A DNA stretch of 64,000 nt from Norana najaformis. Taxonomy: Eukaryota; Annelida; Clitellata; Crassiclitellata; Hormogastridae. The DNA lies in NCBI GenBank assembly GCA_964023275.1, contig OZ029929.1, forward strand, positions 9,250,856 to 9,314,855, in the 5' to 3' direction. The notes beneath the pieces are model-generated. The model had not been told where the DNA came from, ran no database searches, and saw only the letters and a program-made list of their open reading frames with translations. The first letter of the stretch is position 1. Each line of letters opens with the position of its first letter. The position numbers and the translations under genes were made by a program. This document shows positions 21,001-34,915 of the stretch, piece after piece.

Positions 21001-24000
21001 TATGCGTAAATGGCTTAGAATTAAGTTTTTATATACTACTGAGCACTGATGTATTGATATGCTGCATACAGACATAAATTATGTACTTGTTTATTGTGTA
21101 CTTGTTTATTGTTTATTGCCATTGGTGACTGTTAATAAAACTAATAAAATTTATTGAGTTGTCAACTTTTCACTGAATAAGTTTTCTTGTTTGGTTTGAA
21201 GATCTTTCGAGATCAAAACATTCATCAGGTGTTTCAGCTACTCTTCAACATTCTGCACAGCGGGGAACCAGGCATGACTCAGCAGTATGCGGTCGATTTG
21301 TTTGTTGATATTGTGCAGTTTGAAAAGATCCAACAGTCGTTAATTAAGTAAGGCTTGGCTTGCTATTGTTGGCATAATTTGTGATTTTGATCGTGAAGAG
21401 CTTGTATTTTTCACACTAATTCTGTTTCAGCATTTTATTGAGCATCAGAGCAACAAGATATCTTGGTTCAAAGAATTGCACTACAGTTTCAGGCTTTTTA
21501 GAATTATTTTCTCCGTGAATATTAAAATGCAAATAAAGAAAAAGTTCAATGTAGAATGATATCACATTTTGTAGATAGTATAAACTAGTTCTATGTTGAG
21601 AAGAGCCACTTTCATATGTTGGGTTCACAGTTTCCTGCAGACTCTGCACACGAGTGAAATTTTACTGCAAATGTTTTATGTGTGGATCTGAACTGCTGCA
21701 GTAAAATATGTTATTGTGTCATCTCATTTCTATATTTTATTGGAATAAAATTTTGACTCTATGTAATAAAATATTTTATTTTGTGTGCCACTTACTCAGG
21801 TGTACGAATTGTTAACTTGTTTTAATTTTGTTTTAGTTATGATCATTTGAATCACTGTCTCCAGCAAATCGTTCTCCTTTTGAGGTCGTCAGAAGCAAAC
21901 AGCTGTGCTATGGTATTACCTTATTCATTTATCCTGTACTCTGTCCCAGCCAATCCATTTATTCTTTTATCCATATCATTTGTTTATTCATCCATCAGTC
22001 GAGTAACTGACGCATGAAAGTGAGGTGATTCTTGATTTAGATGATGGGGTCGTGCAATGAAAAAACTTGGTCTTGAGCCATAAGTTAGCAGCTGGTGTTG
22101 ATAATTTGTTCATAGGTTCTGGAGCTTCTCTTGGGATTTTCTCAAGTCAAAGAATTGTGCAGCATAATCTGTCGACTGGTGCTGGACTCACTCAGCATTG
22201 AAGATGCACAGGTTGATATCTTGCAATCCAACCAACAAAAGATGGCGCCAGTGTTAGCAGTCATCTTTTGGGCTGCACAGCCAATCGATTGCCATGAAAA
22301 CCTCCACCTGTTGGCCCTTGAGCTCCTGCAGGTGCTTCACAAGGTATCGACTGACTACAAGTGCTTTCTGATGCAATGATTTGGAAGAGATGATGTTGCT
22401 GAGTGATGCTGTTGTTGTGGGTCTCACACTGTTGAGTTATGAGAATAATTTTGTTCAGAACATAATGGCATAGAGTCATTTTATTCTGTGGAAGTTGTCT
22501 ATAACTGAGATAGGGAGGGAGATGGCCATGATGTGGCCTCAGTTAGTCAACAGTTGTGGCTGATTTTGTTTGTCATGCAACATGGTTCATCTTTAATTTG
22601 TATAACTCATGCATCTTGACAGTATTCTTGACTATTATTAAGACTTGATTTTATTGTATTTACTGGATTGGTGTGATGATTTATATAGCGCTTCTGTAAG
22701 AAGTGCTATATAAGTTATCAAATGCGATATGATACGATGATTTACCTTACTTTCCCTGAGAAATTAGCCATTTAGTGGAACCTTTACTGTACAGTGTATG
22801 CTTGTGGCACCATATCAAATCTGTGTGTGTACACTAATATGCTCATTAACCGATTTAAAACAAAACTAGGTAACAGAGAGGGCCAACAGCATCTACTAGC
22901 TGCCACATACACAAAGGCCGACTTTACGGGGGTCTTAATTATCACCGGCAATTGGCCATTCCATCACCGACCTCTTCTGATCCCCATTCCACCTGTTTGT
23001 CAGAACAGGTCACACAGAATTAACACTGCCTTATAGTTCAGTTTATTTTCCAATGTTAGTTTTGTGTTTTGTAGAGAATGTAGACATCAGATGCATCTGT
23101 CTGTGTATCAGTCTGAAACACTGTCTTACTAGCTCATTACCTGTCATTCCCAATGATCTTTCATTACCTGTCATTCGCTATGATCTTTCATTACATCTCA
23201 GTCCCAATGATCTTGGACAATGTCATTGAATGGCAGTGGTAATGCTTAACCTAGGTCTGTTTCTTTTATCCTAGGCAGTTTTTGTTGAAGGAACACTGTT
23301 GGAGAAAATAGCTTTCTGTCGGAGTCCTCTCTTGTCAGTCCTTCAGGCAATCCTGGGCTCTTCTGTACCTTCAGACTCGATCTTCTACAGGAAACTGCTC
23401 CAGAGGAAACTGGGAGCTGTTAGGCTTCTGAAAAATATCTTTTTGCAAATGAATGATCAGTGTTTCACTTGTGAATTTATGATGCTTGTTATTGTCAGAT
23501 GAATTCTCTGCAGCTGCAGCTCATTATTAGGCTTCATCACATCAGATATTTGGTCATGTCTAACTGGTTGTCAGTGGTGTCTAGCGTGTTCCATAACATT
23601 TGGAGTTAAAGTGATTTGTGCTATTTATGTAGCGCCATGTTTGATCTGCATGAACTTTTCGAGCATCAACCTCTTCTGAGTTCTTCTCATGAACTTTTCT
23701 TGCATTTGATTTGATGCTGTAGAAGATAACGGGTCAGATTACATTGACTTTGTTGGCGAATTTTCCTCAGCTTTTTCCACCTCTGTGTGAAAATAATGTA
23801 GCATGCAGCAGCGTCTTAACATGTGTCAACTTCCAGATGTTGCAAATGAATGTGGAACAGCAACTGATGAACAGTATGATTGGGTTGAAGTCTACTGTTG
23901 CTGCTCACCAGTCAACAGACGAAGCAACCGACTCCATGTGAGTTTTCTCAAATTCTTCAACATTAGACTAACATAAATTTATTAGTCTGATTGAGATTTT

Positions 24001-27000
24001 GTTGAAAGAGTGTTTGCTAAATTCAACTTTTTACATTGTAGTTTTGAATTCCATTTTACCAATCATTTCTACTTTTATTCAGAATGTGTATAGGTCACCC
24101 CTTCACAAGAGCAGCACAGAAGCACTGCCTGCACCAACAGTGCAGGAATGGTTTCAAGTGTTGCTAGAATGCACTTGTCATGGGAGGTGCAGATCTGAAG
24201 GAATGCCATTCCAGGTAGATGATTCCATCACAGAAAAGGCATGACACTGCATTGTCGTTCGACAGAGAAATTGTGTTTGCCCTGGACTGTGGAGGAGAGG
24301 GATCTGCAGCCAGCATAACCTAAGACTGACCAACAGAGCTTCTGCACAGTATGCAGGTGCAAATTCCAAGCTAACCCGCAGTTTGATCTTATATTCGTTA
24401 TGCTTGCAGAAGGCAGCTAATGAAATACATCATACATATAGGATGTTTGTATGTATGTATAAAGACACTAAGTATAGCGCATTTTAAGTACCTCACAAAT
24501 TGTTTTTTTTCATAACTGCCAATTAGTAATTGTGAACATGTATGAGAAAACCTGGCCTGGGTGTGAAAAATTTGAAAATGGGTTTAACATTGCATTGGAT
24601 TAGTGCCGGAAGTGCTGAATAACTTTGTGATAACTGTATGATTTTATCACAAATAGTGAAAAAAGTAGTACATGTTTTATTATGTTTACATTTTCACACA
24701 AAAACAATTGAAAAATCATAAGTTAATTGTTAATATAATTTAGTCGTCTGGTGTAAATTAAATAGATTTTATATGCAGAATTATTTATAGAGCCTGATGT
24801 TTAAAATGAAATGTTTTGAAACATATATTTGCCATCTCAGTGAAACTTTTCCACAGAACTATTTCACATCAATATCATGCCTTGTCGCCTTTTGAGCGCT
24901 TTCTCACTCTGATTTTTCTGACTTTGGCCGGGTTTTCTCAGTCACAGTTGGCAGAAACAATAATTTCTGTGTGGATTGGTTACTTCTCTTGAGGTTCACT
25001 TGGCAGAGAATTTGATTGAGTTTATCTAACTGGCATGGATTTGAATGAAATTTTTGTCAAGTATTTTATTTTTCAGAGAAGTCAGTTTGGATCTGACGCT
25101 GGTGACTCTTGACCTTATGCTGGTTCTCTGTGCTAAAGATTCCCAGCACAGACTACAGCTTAACAAAGTTCTGCAGGTCAGAAAACCAGCTCTGCAAATT
25201 GTTTCATTTTGAATGATAGAAGGTGCTATATAAATGTCTAGTTACATTACATAATAGAGTTGACATCTTATTACAATTGCCCTACCTCTGCTGAAGAAGC
25301 CAAGACTAGATCCAATCTGAAGCTTAATTAAAAGTCATTGAGAAAATAATCGTGCAGCAGATGGTATGCCGTTTAGAAGCAAGTGACCTTATGTTGAAAG
25401 GACATTCCATGAAGACGGTCTTACTAAGCGACTCGTGTCAGATGTCTTTGTTGCCTTTGATTCTGGATGTGTAGGCACCGCTCACTCTTTATCGATGTGG
25501 GCTTGGTGTTCTTCATAATAGGCCTTGTCTTCCTACTTGTGCGTCTTAATACATCCTTTGAAATCAGTGGTCAACGTCTGGGCTTCCTCTGCTCCTCCTT
25601 GGGTGGATGGGCTATGATGGTGACTTTGGGTTCTGACTGCAGAGCTTGGAACCCAGTTTCATTAGGTGTATTCCCTGGGCTCAGAGCTCAGGCTGTTTCT
25701 GTATGTTGTCGATGACAGCCAGATCTTTACTGCTGTAGGAGCTTGGGTCTGCTAGTTTGCCAATGAGATTGAATTGTACTTGACTGGCTGTGTATGTATC
25801 TTATCACTTCTGTGGTGTCTTAAGTGTCTCACAAATGTGCTGCTCTGTAGCCTAAATGATGCTATAGTTCTAAAAGAATGACAAGTTTGTCAGTATATGA
25901 ATTATGATGCTCGTGTAACTGGAGAGGGTCTCCTCTGGCATTGTTGTGCAGGCATGTAGAAACTTACACAATTCCTGTCCATAATTCACAGTTGACACAT
26001 ATTCAAAGTCCCTGGACTGGATTGCACCAAAGATGAAGAATGAAACCGAGCCAGTGAACACTCACAGCACATATACTGACTCTCTCTCTGACCAATCATT
26101 CCAAGGCTAACGGTTGAGCACAGTCCATCCAGAGGCCCCCACAATCACAGGTCTGTGCTGATTGCCTGCTGAGGAGAACCTTTCCAAAATGGACAGTGGG
26201 CTTGGCTACAGATAACACGCATAGCACACGTGGGCGCTGACATACACTGTGACTGTAATCACAGATTTGTACAGTACATCTTCAAGAGAGTCCTCAGGTT
26301 CTTGTGACCTAACAACACAAAACCATAATCAAACAGAACATGGTTTTCTGGTGCTTATGGAAAAAAGTCAAAGAAAGACCAAGGAGCTTGTGTTGTAGGT
26401 TGCTAGACAACCTGTTTCAGAAAAGATGGACCAACCAATCTGGTATTAAAAGCAGACTGCAGCTGGTTAAAACAGGAAAGAGAAAAGCCTGCATTTATAG
26501 CATTGCCTTAGTCAACCCTAGTGCATATGAATGCATGCAACATGGTCATTGTGGTCGTGGAGTCGTAGGCAAGCTGCATATTATGCAGATCTGATCCAGG
26601 TGTTGGCAGCACTCGTCCATCATTCATTCATTCAGAGCAAATATTTTCCCATGAGTGCATAGGTCATCACTGATGTTGAGAGCTGATGAGGTTCAAAATG
26701 ATGTAGGCAGAAAGTGTCACAGAACTTTAAGCACTGAACGTCTCATACACCGCCAATGCACACCAAGTCTAGGCTTGAAAATGAAACAAAATACGACCTT
26801 TCGCAATGGATGACCTGAGCCGGATATTGAAAATAACTCATTTCATGATCTCCAAGGTTTATATTGCAGTTTCTTCCACAGGAATGACAAATTTTTTATG
26901 TGAAGGGATATTTTCATGTTACCAGTTTCATGATAAAGGAAGTAATTTAAATTTAAATGCATTGATGATGGAACAGACTAAACGTGCTTTTTGTATTAAC

Positions 27001-30000
27001 CAATATTTCATATCTGTGTTAAGTGTTATCAATTGTACATGCATAAATTAGCGTGCAGATGAGTTTTGGACTTCAGGTAGAAATTAATTGCTGGGTTTGA
27101 TTTGGACCAACAGGATCCGCGGCTTATTCCGGTGTTGGCCTGCAGCCTGACATCCAGTTCAAAAGAGCGCATTCAGTTGGCACTTTGTTTGACCGTGTCG
27201 GCTGCCAACATGACTGAATTCAGCATGACTGCGTAAGTTTTGTGGCTCGCTTTTGGATTTATCGTTCGCTTATTCTTTGCCTGTCCAGAGTTCTAACTAT
27301 TCTGGCATTTCAAGATACGCACCACGGAGCGGCTGGCAAAATGTTATGGTGCTATACTGATCAACGTTTTGTTTCTCTGATCTTTTTTAGCATGTGTTTC
27401 GTAATAATGTTAGTAGCGTCTTTGCATATAGTCGATCATGTGATGCGACATTGACATTTCCCATTTTCTGCAGACTTGAATGATGATTGCATCTGTAGTC
27501 TTTCAGAGAACATATCCTGGATAAACGGAATGGGCCGAGCATCTGGGTCCTGGAATCATTTTAGCGCTGCACCACCCTCTTCCTCCTCGTCGTGTACATC
27601 TACTATGGTTGGGCCAAAGTGTGTTTCGTCGTCGTCATCTTTGCTCGGAGTGAGCCATACTTTGAGCAGCTCTTCTTTGGATCTGGATGCATCAGTACAG
27701 ATTCTTATTGACAAGATGCAGAATGGTCTTAAGGTAGAAATCAGTTGAATTATTCTTTTATTTATTGCCTTTATTTGTTGCACCATTGTGAATTATATCC
27801 TGGATTAACAGATCTAATGATTTGACAAAGTATATATGTTGCTGTAAGTATTGCACTGACTTTATCGTATCTCTTCTAGTCTGTGTATGATTCTTAATGT
27901 TTCCTCTTGCCCAGCTTTGTTGGGTGCTTCTGAAGTTTATAAGAGGGACATTATCTTCTGAAGTTTGTAAGAGGGGCATTATCTTCTGAAGTTTTTAAGA
28001 GGGGCATTTTCTTCTGAAGTTTGTAAGAGGGTCGTTATCAAATTTCAGTTGTATTTTATTGTACTGTAATTATCTGGCCATGAAAGATCTACTGTATGAT
28101 AATTTTACCTTTGAAGTTCATGGCTTCACATTTGATGCAATGGCTGCATACGAATTACATTGGTAAGTGTAACGATGTCATGAATGAAAGACTAATTAGT
28201 CTTCCATTTTCTGCACAGATTGGCTGTGCAGTTGCTTTATTGTTTTTCAATAATTTCGCCAGAGGTCTATAAAGGTTTTTTCTATGAAATTTTTACTTCT
28301 CGTCAACATTGAGTTGTCTAGAAACCAGGGTATTAGATACTGAAATGGAGACAGATTGTTCCACTTGAAATCTCTATTGAAGAAGCTTAGTGCTGTGGCT
28401 CTGCGTTGTTCTTCAACTGAAAATTGAACTCTGAAATTGTCAGTTTTGTCTTGGTTTTATTTTGTCAGGTGAAAGATATTCGTTCATCCGAACTGATTGC
28501 AATTTATGAACATCGTCTTCAGTCACTGCAGGTAAAGAATGAAACAGTAATTGGTGGATTAAATTCTTTCTCCAATACTTCATCTTATATGATTTTATTT
28601 CTTTTTAAGCTTAGAGTGTTTATTACCTGTAACAGCCTAAGGAAAAGCTCTAATGTGCAAGTGGCCTTGTTACTTCATTATTATGAATTTATGAATACAT
28701 GCAAGCTGATCATGTCTCAGTCAGTTCAGTGATAAATTTATCAAAAAGGCCAAATTGCTGACAAGACTATATTCGTCAACAAAACATTATACGAATAGCA
28801 GTTGATTGGATGCAGTTACTCCGTTAAATTTTAAATTCATCCTAGCAATGAAATTGGTATTTTCCGTAGACTTATAATTTAATAAGCTTCTCATTTTACC
28901 AGGTGTTTTTGTCGATTGACCGACTTGAAGCCTGAGCTTCTGGAAGTAGACAAATAATTTAGGTTCTTAACTGTGATCAAGATCTTGTCTGTCTGTAACT
29001 CTGTGTCTCATAATTTTCCTGTCCGTCTGTTTTTCTTCCTTATTACACTTCTGATGTTGTACTTGTCACCAGAGGAAAGAGAATAGTCTACAGGACCTGC
29101 TCGAGGCCAAGACTGCAACGCTGCTTCAGTCTGACCGCCTTCTGGCACAGTTCCGACTTCGAATTGCCCAGTACGAAGCCGAGGTACAATTTACTTTGAA
29201 GCACCTTACTCAGAATTTGGTACAAATTGTACTCGCATTTGCAAATTCCACTGTATTAATACACACATTGTTTTGCAAACGCCCTGTTGTAATTGTAACT
29301 GTAATCACAAAATCATGTAACACCACTTCAAGAGAAACTCCTCCATGGCTCTTCTGATCTGAAAACAAAACCATGGTCAAAGAAAATAGTTTTAAAGCGT
29401 TTATGGAAAACAGGCAGAGCAAGGCCAAAATTAAGCTTGGCACATGTTAAAAGAAAGCTTAATTCTTGGCATTCGCCTTTGTTGATCACGTCGTCCACAT
29501 GATAATGATATTACATGTGTTAAAGAGTTAAAGAAGATGTTATTACACAGGGTCATAAGTTGCGGAGCCTGCTGCAGGAAAGCGAGAGATGCAAAGAAGA
29601 CAATGAGGAGAAACTGGAGGCCATGACAACCAGATGTGAGGAGCTCAACACAGAACTTGAACAACTTGGACAAGAAAATGCCAGGTATGGTGCCAGTATA
29701 GAGGGAAACAGAAAATGCAAGGTAGGATACCAGTGTAAATGGAAGCAGAAAATGCATTTGGAATGTTGGACCCAATGATTATTAGTCCAGTCGAAAACGG
29801 TGACAAACCAGAGCAGTGGAAGTTTTGAGAAATTACGAGGATTGCAAAAATTCTGATAATGTCTAGAAGAACACTGCAAGACATGGATGCAGAGTGTTTG
29901 ATTGTATGTAAACACAAATGGCTAATGCTAACTAAGCAGGAAACTCTCACACATGTCACCATGTAGCAAGTAACTGGAGAAAGAGAAAAACCCAAATTTT

Positions 30001-32687
30001 GAGTTTTTGCATGATTACCGTACTCAGATACACCCTCTGAATCATACCCATAATCAACAGGGCTACGAGCAAACCCCAGCAACTGAGGGTTCTTGGTTAC
30101 TTTATTGCTTGCTTAAGGGTTTTGCACCATTTAATAGCCTTGGTCAAATGAGAAATTCACTGAGAACAAGATTACACAATATGTGTGGTCATTAAAAGAT
30201 TTTGCTCTAATTTGTGTCATTACAAGGATTTGATTAACTTATAAGTTTTCTTACTAGCGAACACATTGCAACTTGTCTCGCATTGCAGCATGTTTGTCCA
30301 TTGGTGCATTTTTTAAAATTTGATTCTTACTTGGTTTCGTAAAGCAGAGCTGCATTAATCCTCTTGCATTACAGTATGTTATGGATATTGAGTGTTTATT
30401 AAGTTAGGAATGTCTGGTTTTATAGATTGGAGGAAATCGCTGAGAAGTATTGTCTGTTGACACAGGACTACACAGAACAGAGTCAAAGGTAGTAGGCCAT
30501 TTAGTTTATCTGTCTCAGTCTTTCTGTGCTAATATTCAGCTACAATTCTTGTTAGCTTTGTACAGTTTTTGGTGTTATTTGTGTTTTAATTGGTTGCTTT
30601 TCTTTTTGTGTTGATTTTTCTTTAGCAAGTTTTTCAGTTGAGTTTGCTTTGTCATTGTTTTTTAGACTGGATTCTTGTCAACGGATGTTGAAAACATTGA
30701 AGCAGGAACATGAGTCTCTGGTTGAAATGGATGAAATGCTAAAAAGACATTACGAGACTCTGCGTCAGCAGCATGACAAGTAGTCATTAGTCACTCATTT
30801 ATTCTCTCGCTTACTTGCACTGAATTTATCACATGCTTATTCCATCAACTGAGTCATTTGGTTGATTAGTCAGGCACTTATTCAGTAACTTAGTTTCTTA
30901 TTTTGTCTTAGTTTATCAAAATGTCACCTAGTCAGTCCTGAAGTCAGTTGGTGTGAATGAGTCTGTAGGTCATCTATACATTGTTATTTAGATCTTCGAA
31001 GCTTCTGGTGGAACTGGAAGAGGAGAAGAACAGTTTATCCATTCAGCTGAAAGACAAGGAAGGCAAAGTCTTTGGTAAGTTCAGTATCCAATTTTGATCG
31101 TGTCCTAAACTATTAATGGTTTTCTGTTTCTGTGCACTCCTTAACATGTTACTGTGTAGTCTACACTAGAAGCACTGAACACTGACGTTGCTACAAGGCT
31201 CATCATTTTATATATAGTACTAGCCAAGCCACAGTAACTGATAATGGCTTTCTGTGAATTATTATCAATGCTGCAATTGAGCGTTGACATATGTGCCTTT
31301 TTGTATTTGTAATCAGAAATTTGTATAGCACCTTTTCAAGAGGAACTAATTAGAGGGGCTCTCTGCGCTAGCCTTAGCGGTGTTGAATGTCATTAAGAAC
31401 AGAACATTCATTCATTTGTAAACATTGTTCAGATAACTAGGTTTTGAGTTGGAATTTTGGACTTACTGGTTTCATTCATGTCGTTTGTCAACTGTATTTC
31501 TGCTGCTGTAGATTTGAGCCGCTCTCTGCAGAAAATGGAAGAGAATTTAAAGAAGAGAGTCATGGACTGTGACGAACTCGAGACAGCCATTGACAAACTA
31601 CGAGCTGAACTTGCAAGAACGGAACAAGCCAAAAAGGAACTTCAGCATCAGGTCTGCTACTGAAAGAGACTTTCTATTGACATTAAATTTGTAACTGATA
31701 GTGAAGCTTAATTGTTAGGGAGGCTTTTCTAGAGATTTTGTAAGGCTTTCCTCTTTTGGTTTGAGTCTTTGAGTTGGAATTTTGGACTTATTGGTTTTAG
31801 TAAGCTATCAACTGATTTGGAAAAGGCTTTCCTCTGAGTATGCTGCATGAAGAGGCGTATAAATGCTGTGAATGAATGAATGAATATTTGAATACTAGAA
31901 GTTTTCCACAGTTTTTCTAAAAAGCATTCTAATGGTATTGGAAGTGAATTTTAATGAGCTTTTGAAGAGTTTTGCCTCATTTTGGAAGAGGCCTTTCCGC
32001 TTCTGTTGGAAGTCCTACGTGTATCCACAGATATTTAAATATTCTTTCCATGGACGTTTGGAAGAGGTTTTGTTTCCATGACTTTATTCTGGTCATCACA
32101 ACATCCTGCTGACCAGACTAAGCACTTCATATGGAGTTTTGGGACAATCATTGGAGTGGGTGTGCTCTTTCTTGAATGGGGAGAGGGCAGATCCGAGTGT
32201 AGGAACCCAGTGCAAAGAACCAAGAGCAGATGTTGAAAGGTGGATCATGGATGGCCTGTCTGGCCATGCCACTCCTAAACACAGGTGGGAACGAACTGTG
32301 GTAAGTATGGCCCCTTGAACGGATAACTATTAAGTTACCATATGGTTTGCTGAAGTAAGTAGTTGTTAATTTACTATGTCTGTGTTTATCGCAGAAACAA
32401 AGTTCTTATGTGAACTGCCCTTCTACAAGAGTGTGGGAATCAAACCCAACACATCAGCTTTTGCTTCCTAAAGCATCGGTTAATGATGACCAGGTTTGGT
32501 GTCTTTTTTGTAGGTTTCATCGCTGGAGGTCGTCTGCAGGCAACGTGAAGCGTCAATCAAAGAGAAGGACATTATGATTGGTCAGCAGAAGGCAGAACTT
32601 GATAAGCATGCCCAAATCGCAGCCTTAATTCACAACCTGAGTGGCGGGAAGAATCCTGCTGGGAATCCTCCACAAACAGCATTCTAG
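17964..32687 (+). CDS. CIP2A: CIP2A (cancerous inhibitor of PP2A) orthologue, 20 exons, N terminus missing
   Basis: In vertebrates CIP2A binds B56-type PP2A, stabilises MYC and tethers broken mitotic chromosomes with TOPBP1. Exons: 17964-18053, 18435-18529, 19110-19209, 20172-20294, 21202-21347, 21837-21912, 22116-22343, 23275-23418, 23723-23937, 25077-25176, 27114-27232, 27499-27733, 28469-28531, 29073-29183, 29551-29684, 30426-30488, 30666-30779, 30992-31074, 31512-31651 and 32514-32687. All phases agree and the total is 2553 bp, 850 residues plus stop; human has 905. The armadillo-like half shows CVRLLQKLTYKAE, WCLGLLANLCRNN, NIHQVFQLLFNIL and DPRLIPVLACSLTS. The second half is coiled coil: ENSLQDLLEAKTATLLQSDR, then Glu/Lys/Leu heptads. 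The end IAALIHNLSGGKNP matches human IAMIHSLSGGKINP. The first 55-60 residues were not found. Confidence 0.95.
20313..20339 (+). repeat. (AC)n microsatellite in a CIP2A intron
   Basis: An uninterrupted run of about 10 CA units (20317-20338) starting about 20 bp downstream of the donor of the exon 20172-20294. Confidence 0.9.
22672..22720. repeat. Palindromic retroposon-tail motif in a CIP2A intron
   Basis: The word ttatatagcgcttct is followed after a few bases by its near complement gaagtgctatataag. The two halves look like two 'gcgctatataaat' LINE tails head to head. Confidence 0.6.
23128..23215 (+). repeat. About 30-bp tandem repeat in a CIP2A intron
   Basis: Unit 'cattacctgtcattccc' plus 'aatgatcttt', about 2.7 degenerate copies. 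Confidence 0.75.
26245..26560 (-). mobile_element. CR1-like LINE 3' fragment in a CIP2A intron
   Basis: Shares an antisense 3' end with the copies at 655-1300, 29260-29470 and 31305-31390 (tgtaatcaca...ttcaagaga...). Reverse-transcriptase remnants are unreadable without gaps. Confidence 0.5.
27926..28040 (+). repeat. 28-bp minisatellite in a CIP2A intron
   Basis: The word cttctgaagttt recurs at spacings of 27-28 bases (27929, 27956, 27984, 28012). The unit also holds taagaggggcatta; nearly four copies. Confidence 0.9.
29260..29470 (-). mobile_element. CR1-like LINE 3' fragment in a CIP2A intron
   Basis: Antisense tail text (actgtaatcaca, cacttcaagagaaactcctc) similar to 26245-26560. No open frame. 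Confidence 0.5.
31305..31390 (-). mobile_element. Short LINE 3' end in a CIP2A intron
   Basis: Contains tttgtaatcagaaatttgta, agcaccttttcaagagga and gaggggctctctgcg, the same antisense 3' end as at 655-740, without coding remains. Confidence 0.5.
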
Positions 32688-33720
32688 AGGACATACTGAT
32701 TGAAAAACATGATTCAGTTGATTAGATGCCTGTTTGGTGCAGTATTTGGGTTGACTGATCACAACGATCTATTGATACATAGGTGCTGTGTTTGACTGCT
32801 GAATGCAGTTTAATTTAACTTCAGTTTTTTGTGTGATCTCTTGTGTTTGTCTTATTCTTTGTCTGCCCCTTCATCCAGTGACATGCCCATGTGGCCATTC
32901 GGTTGTATGCAATGACATTGTATGTATGTATGTATTATATATGTATGTATGAGGACACTTAAAGTAGCACTTTTAAAGACCTCTCAAAAGCGCTGCACAC
33001 ATGAATAATTGATAAAAACGTGGTAGCAGATTGGATAGAGTGCTTGGCTTGTGACATGCAGAGTATGAGTTTCAGCCTCCCTGAGATGATGATTGTTATT
33101 AAACAGACATTTATAATGTGTGCAATTAACAAAGACAGCCAAAGTAATTGCTGTCTCATCAGATCTGACACACAGGCTGAACTTGGCAGACAGAGTACGA
33201 GTCGCACGACAGCATGCAAGACAAATTGAATTTGCTGTATAAGTATCGGGGTAAACCTGCTAGAATACCGCTACAGTAAGCAAGTCAACACATAACCAAA
33301 GCTCACACCAAGGCATGTGCAGTCTCCTGAGTAAGCGAGCAACGAACAGCACGCGGTTGACGAATATGGTAGTAGCAGATGCTGGTTAGGTGATTGATAT
33401 GCAAGGTTAGTGATAGGTGGTTGTCAACTAGAACTGTCTAGGGACCTTAAGCAAGTCCTTTACTCACAGCTGCTCAGCACCATCAACTGATTAGCCATTA
33501 GGTAGTGGTGCTTAATATATGCAGAAATAATAAGTGCGTTCATTATTAAGTAATCTGTACATCATTCATCCATATTTATGTGTCCATTTGACCATTTGTA
33601 AAATCTAATTTTTTACTAATTTTAGTAAAAACATGTGGTTTTCACCTAATTATTAAGCAATTCCAGTCTAATCCAGTGCAATATGAAATTCGGTTTTGAT
33701 GTTTTCGACTTTGTGAAGGT
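32688..33720. other. Intergenic region downstream of CIP2A
   Basis: Holds the CIP2A 3' UTR, a (TATG)n run followed by a LINE-tail motif (32926-32990), and two tRNA-SINE pieces. One is the head at 33018-33110 (gattggatagagtgcttgg, gagtttcagcc). The other is the body at 33425-33535 (cttaagcaagtcctttactc, taggtagtggtgcttaa). No gene was seen. Confidence 0.6.
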
Positions 33721-33764
33721 TTTCTGGTGCACGGTCACATATCTTGGGTCCTTCGGGTGGCGTT

Positions 33765-34045
33765 ACTGAAACAGCGACCCTCCCCCCCCACAGAGAGTCG
33801 TTTTATTAGGAAACGGTCATCGATCGCCGATGCCAGTCAGTCGTGCGGTTGGGATTATTTGGACCGAGTTCTTATCTCTGCGTTCTACTTGCGCTGGCGT
33901 TTGCGCGCCGGGGGGAGGAGGGAAAACGAGTCCCAGAAATTGCGCCATCCAGCGACCCGATGCGGCACTGAATTAAGTCGTTATCGACACGAAGTGTCAT
34001 TACATGAAGAGCGTTCGATTGGTAGGAGAGATGCGATCATGCACT
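33765..34045. promoter_or_regulatory. CpG-rich block upstream of the spondin-like gene
   Basis: A local GC- and CpG-rich stretch (tcatcgatcgccgatgcc, gcgctggcgtttgcgcgccg) in CpG-poor surroundings, followed by (TA)n. It has a 107-codon open frame with no recognisable similarity. It could be a promoter or 5' UTR exon of the spondin-like gene 2.8 kb downstream, or an unrelated island. Confidence 0.35.
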
Positions 34046-34739
34046 GCTAGGAGTTAGATCTATAATTATATATATATATATATATGTATGTATATATATA
34101 TATATTATCACTCCTACTGTAACCTTCCATGAGTCATCGCTTAAATCCTACCGCGCCGTTTTCTAACATTCCCTGTCCTCCTCTTCCCCTCTAATGCAGC
34201 AGGATATGTCGACATTTATAATACATGTAAGTAGATATAAATGTATATATGTGTATATATATATATATATTTATAGGTCTATATTAACTTATTTGCCTGA
34301 AAGTTTTAATGCAGCAATCTTATGGGAACCCGTAACACTAGTCTAAGCTGCGTGGCAGTTGTTTTGTGATCCTGCGATCCAATGTTAAAGAAGCGTTGCT
34401 GAGTAGTGGCGGCGATCATGTTTTAAAGATGGGATCATCTTTAAAAATGAGTATATATATATATATTCCAGTGGCTGTTGTGTGTTTTTACATTGTAAAT
34501 ACCTTTAAAAATGAAAACATGAGAAATGACACTGTATTGACCTATAGCAGCTTCTGGGTGAAAAAATAAGGAGCTCTTGGACAGCCAGCGCCGACTAAAG
34601 AGTCTGAGGAAGAGTTGTAAGGTTTCTATTTTGAACCAACCAAGTCAGTTTGGGCCATAACTGGCCTACGGTGTGCCACTAGTGGCAGCTACAGGCGCAG
34701 TGTGATCGCGATCAAGCGAGGCAGTCAGAGTGCAGTTTA

Positions 34740-34915
34740 ATCATTTAGTAGGAAAGTAAATGTAAATGTAGGCCCTATACGGTTTTCTCTAGCGACCGAA
34801 TGGCCTCGACTCTGCTCATTTTGCAATGAAATGATCGGGTGAGATCCTTCACCACCGCTGCCCGTTTGAATGGGCGAACCCGTGCACGAACCGTGCTAGC
34901 CCGAGATTAAAATCT
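34740..34915 (-). repeat. Dispersed repeat B, minus copy
   Basis: Contains gatcgggtgagatccttcac, ctgcccgtttgaatgggcg and aaccgtgctagcccgagat, inverted relative to 52480-52640. Confidence 0.7.

Noticed and set aside
23999-24365. Frames in a CIP2A intron as an extra exon
   Set aside because: Not needed: the exons ending at 23937 and starting at 25077 join in phase. The text resembles a worn antisense LINE (WNGIPSDLHL on the minus strand).
29553-30082. Minus-strand open frames of 114-145 codons inside CIP2A
   Set aside because: They are shadows of a CIP2A coding exon and of intron sequence, without motifs.
33727-34050. 107-codon frame in the CpG-rich block as a gene
   Set aside because: No similarity; GC-rich DNA has few stop codons, so a long frame is expected by chance.
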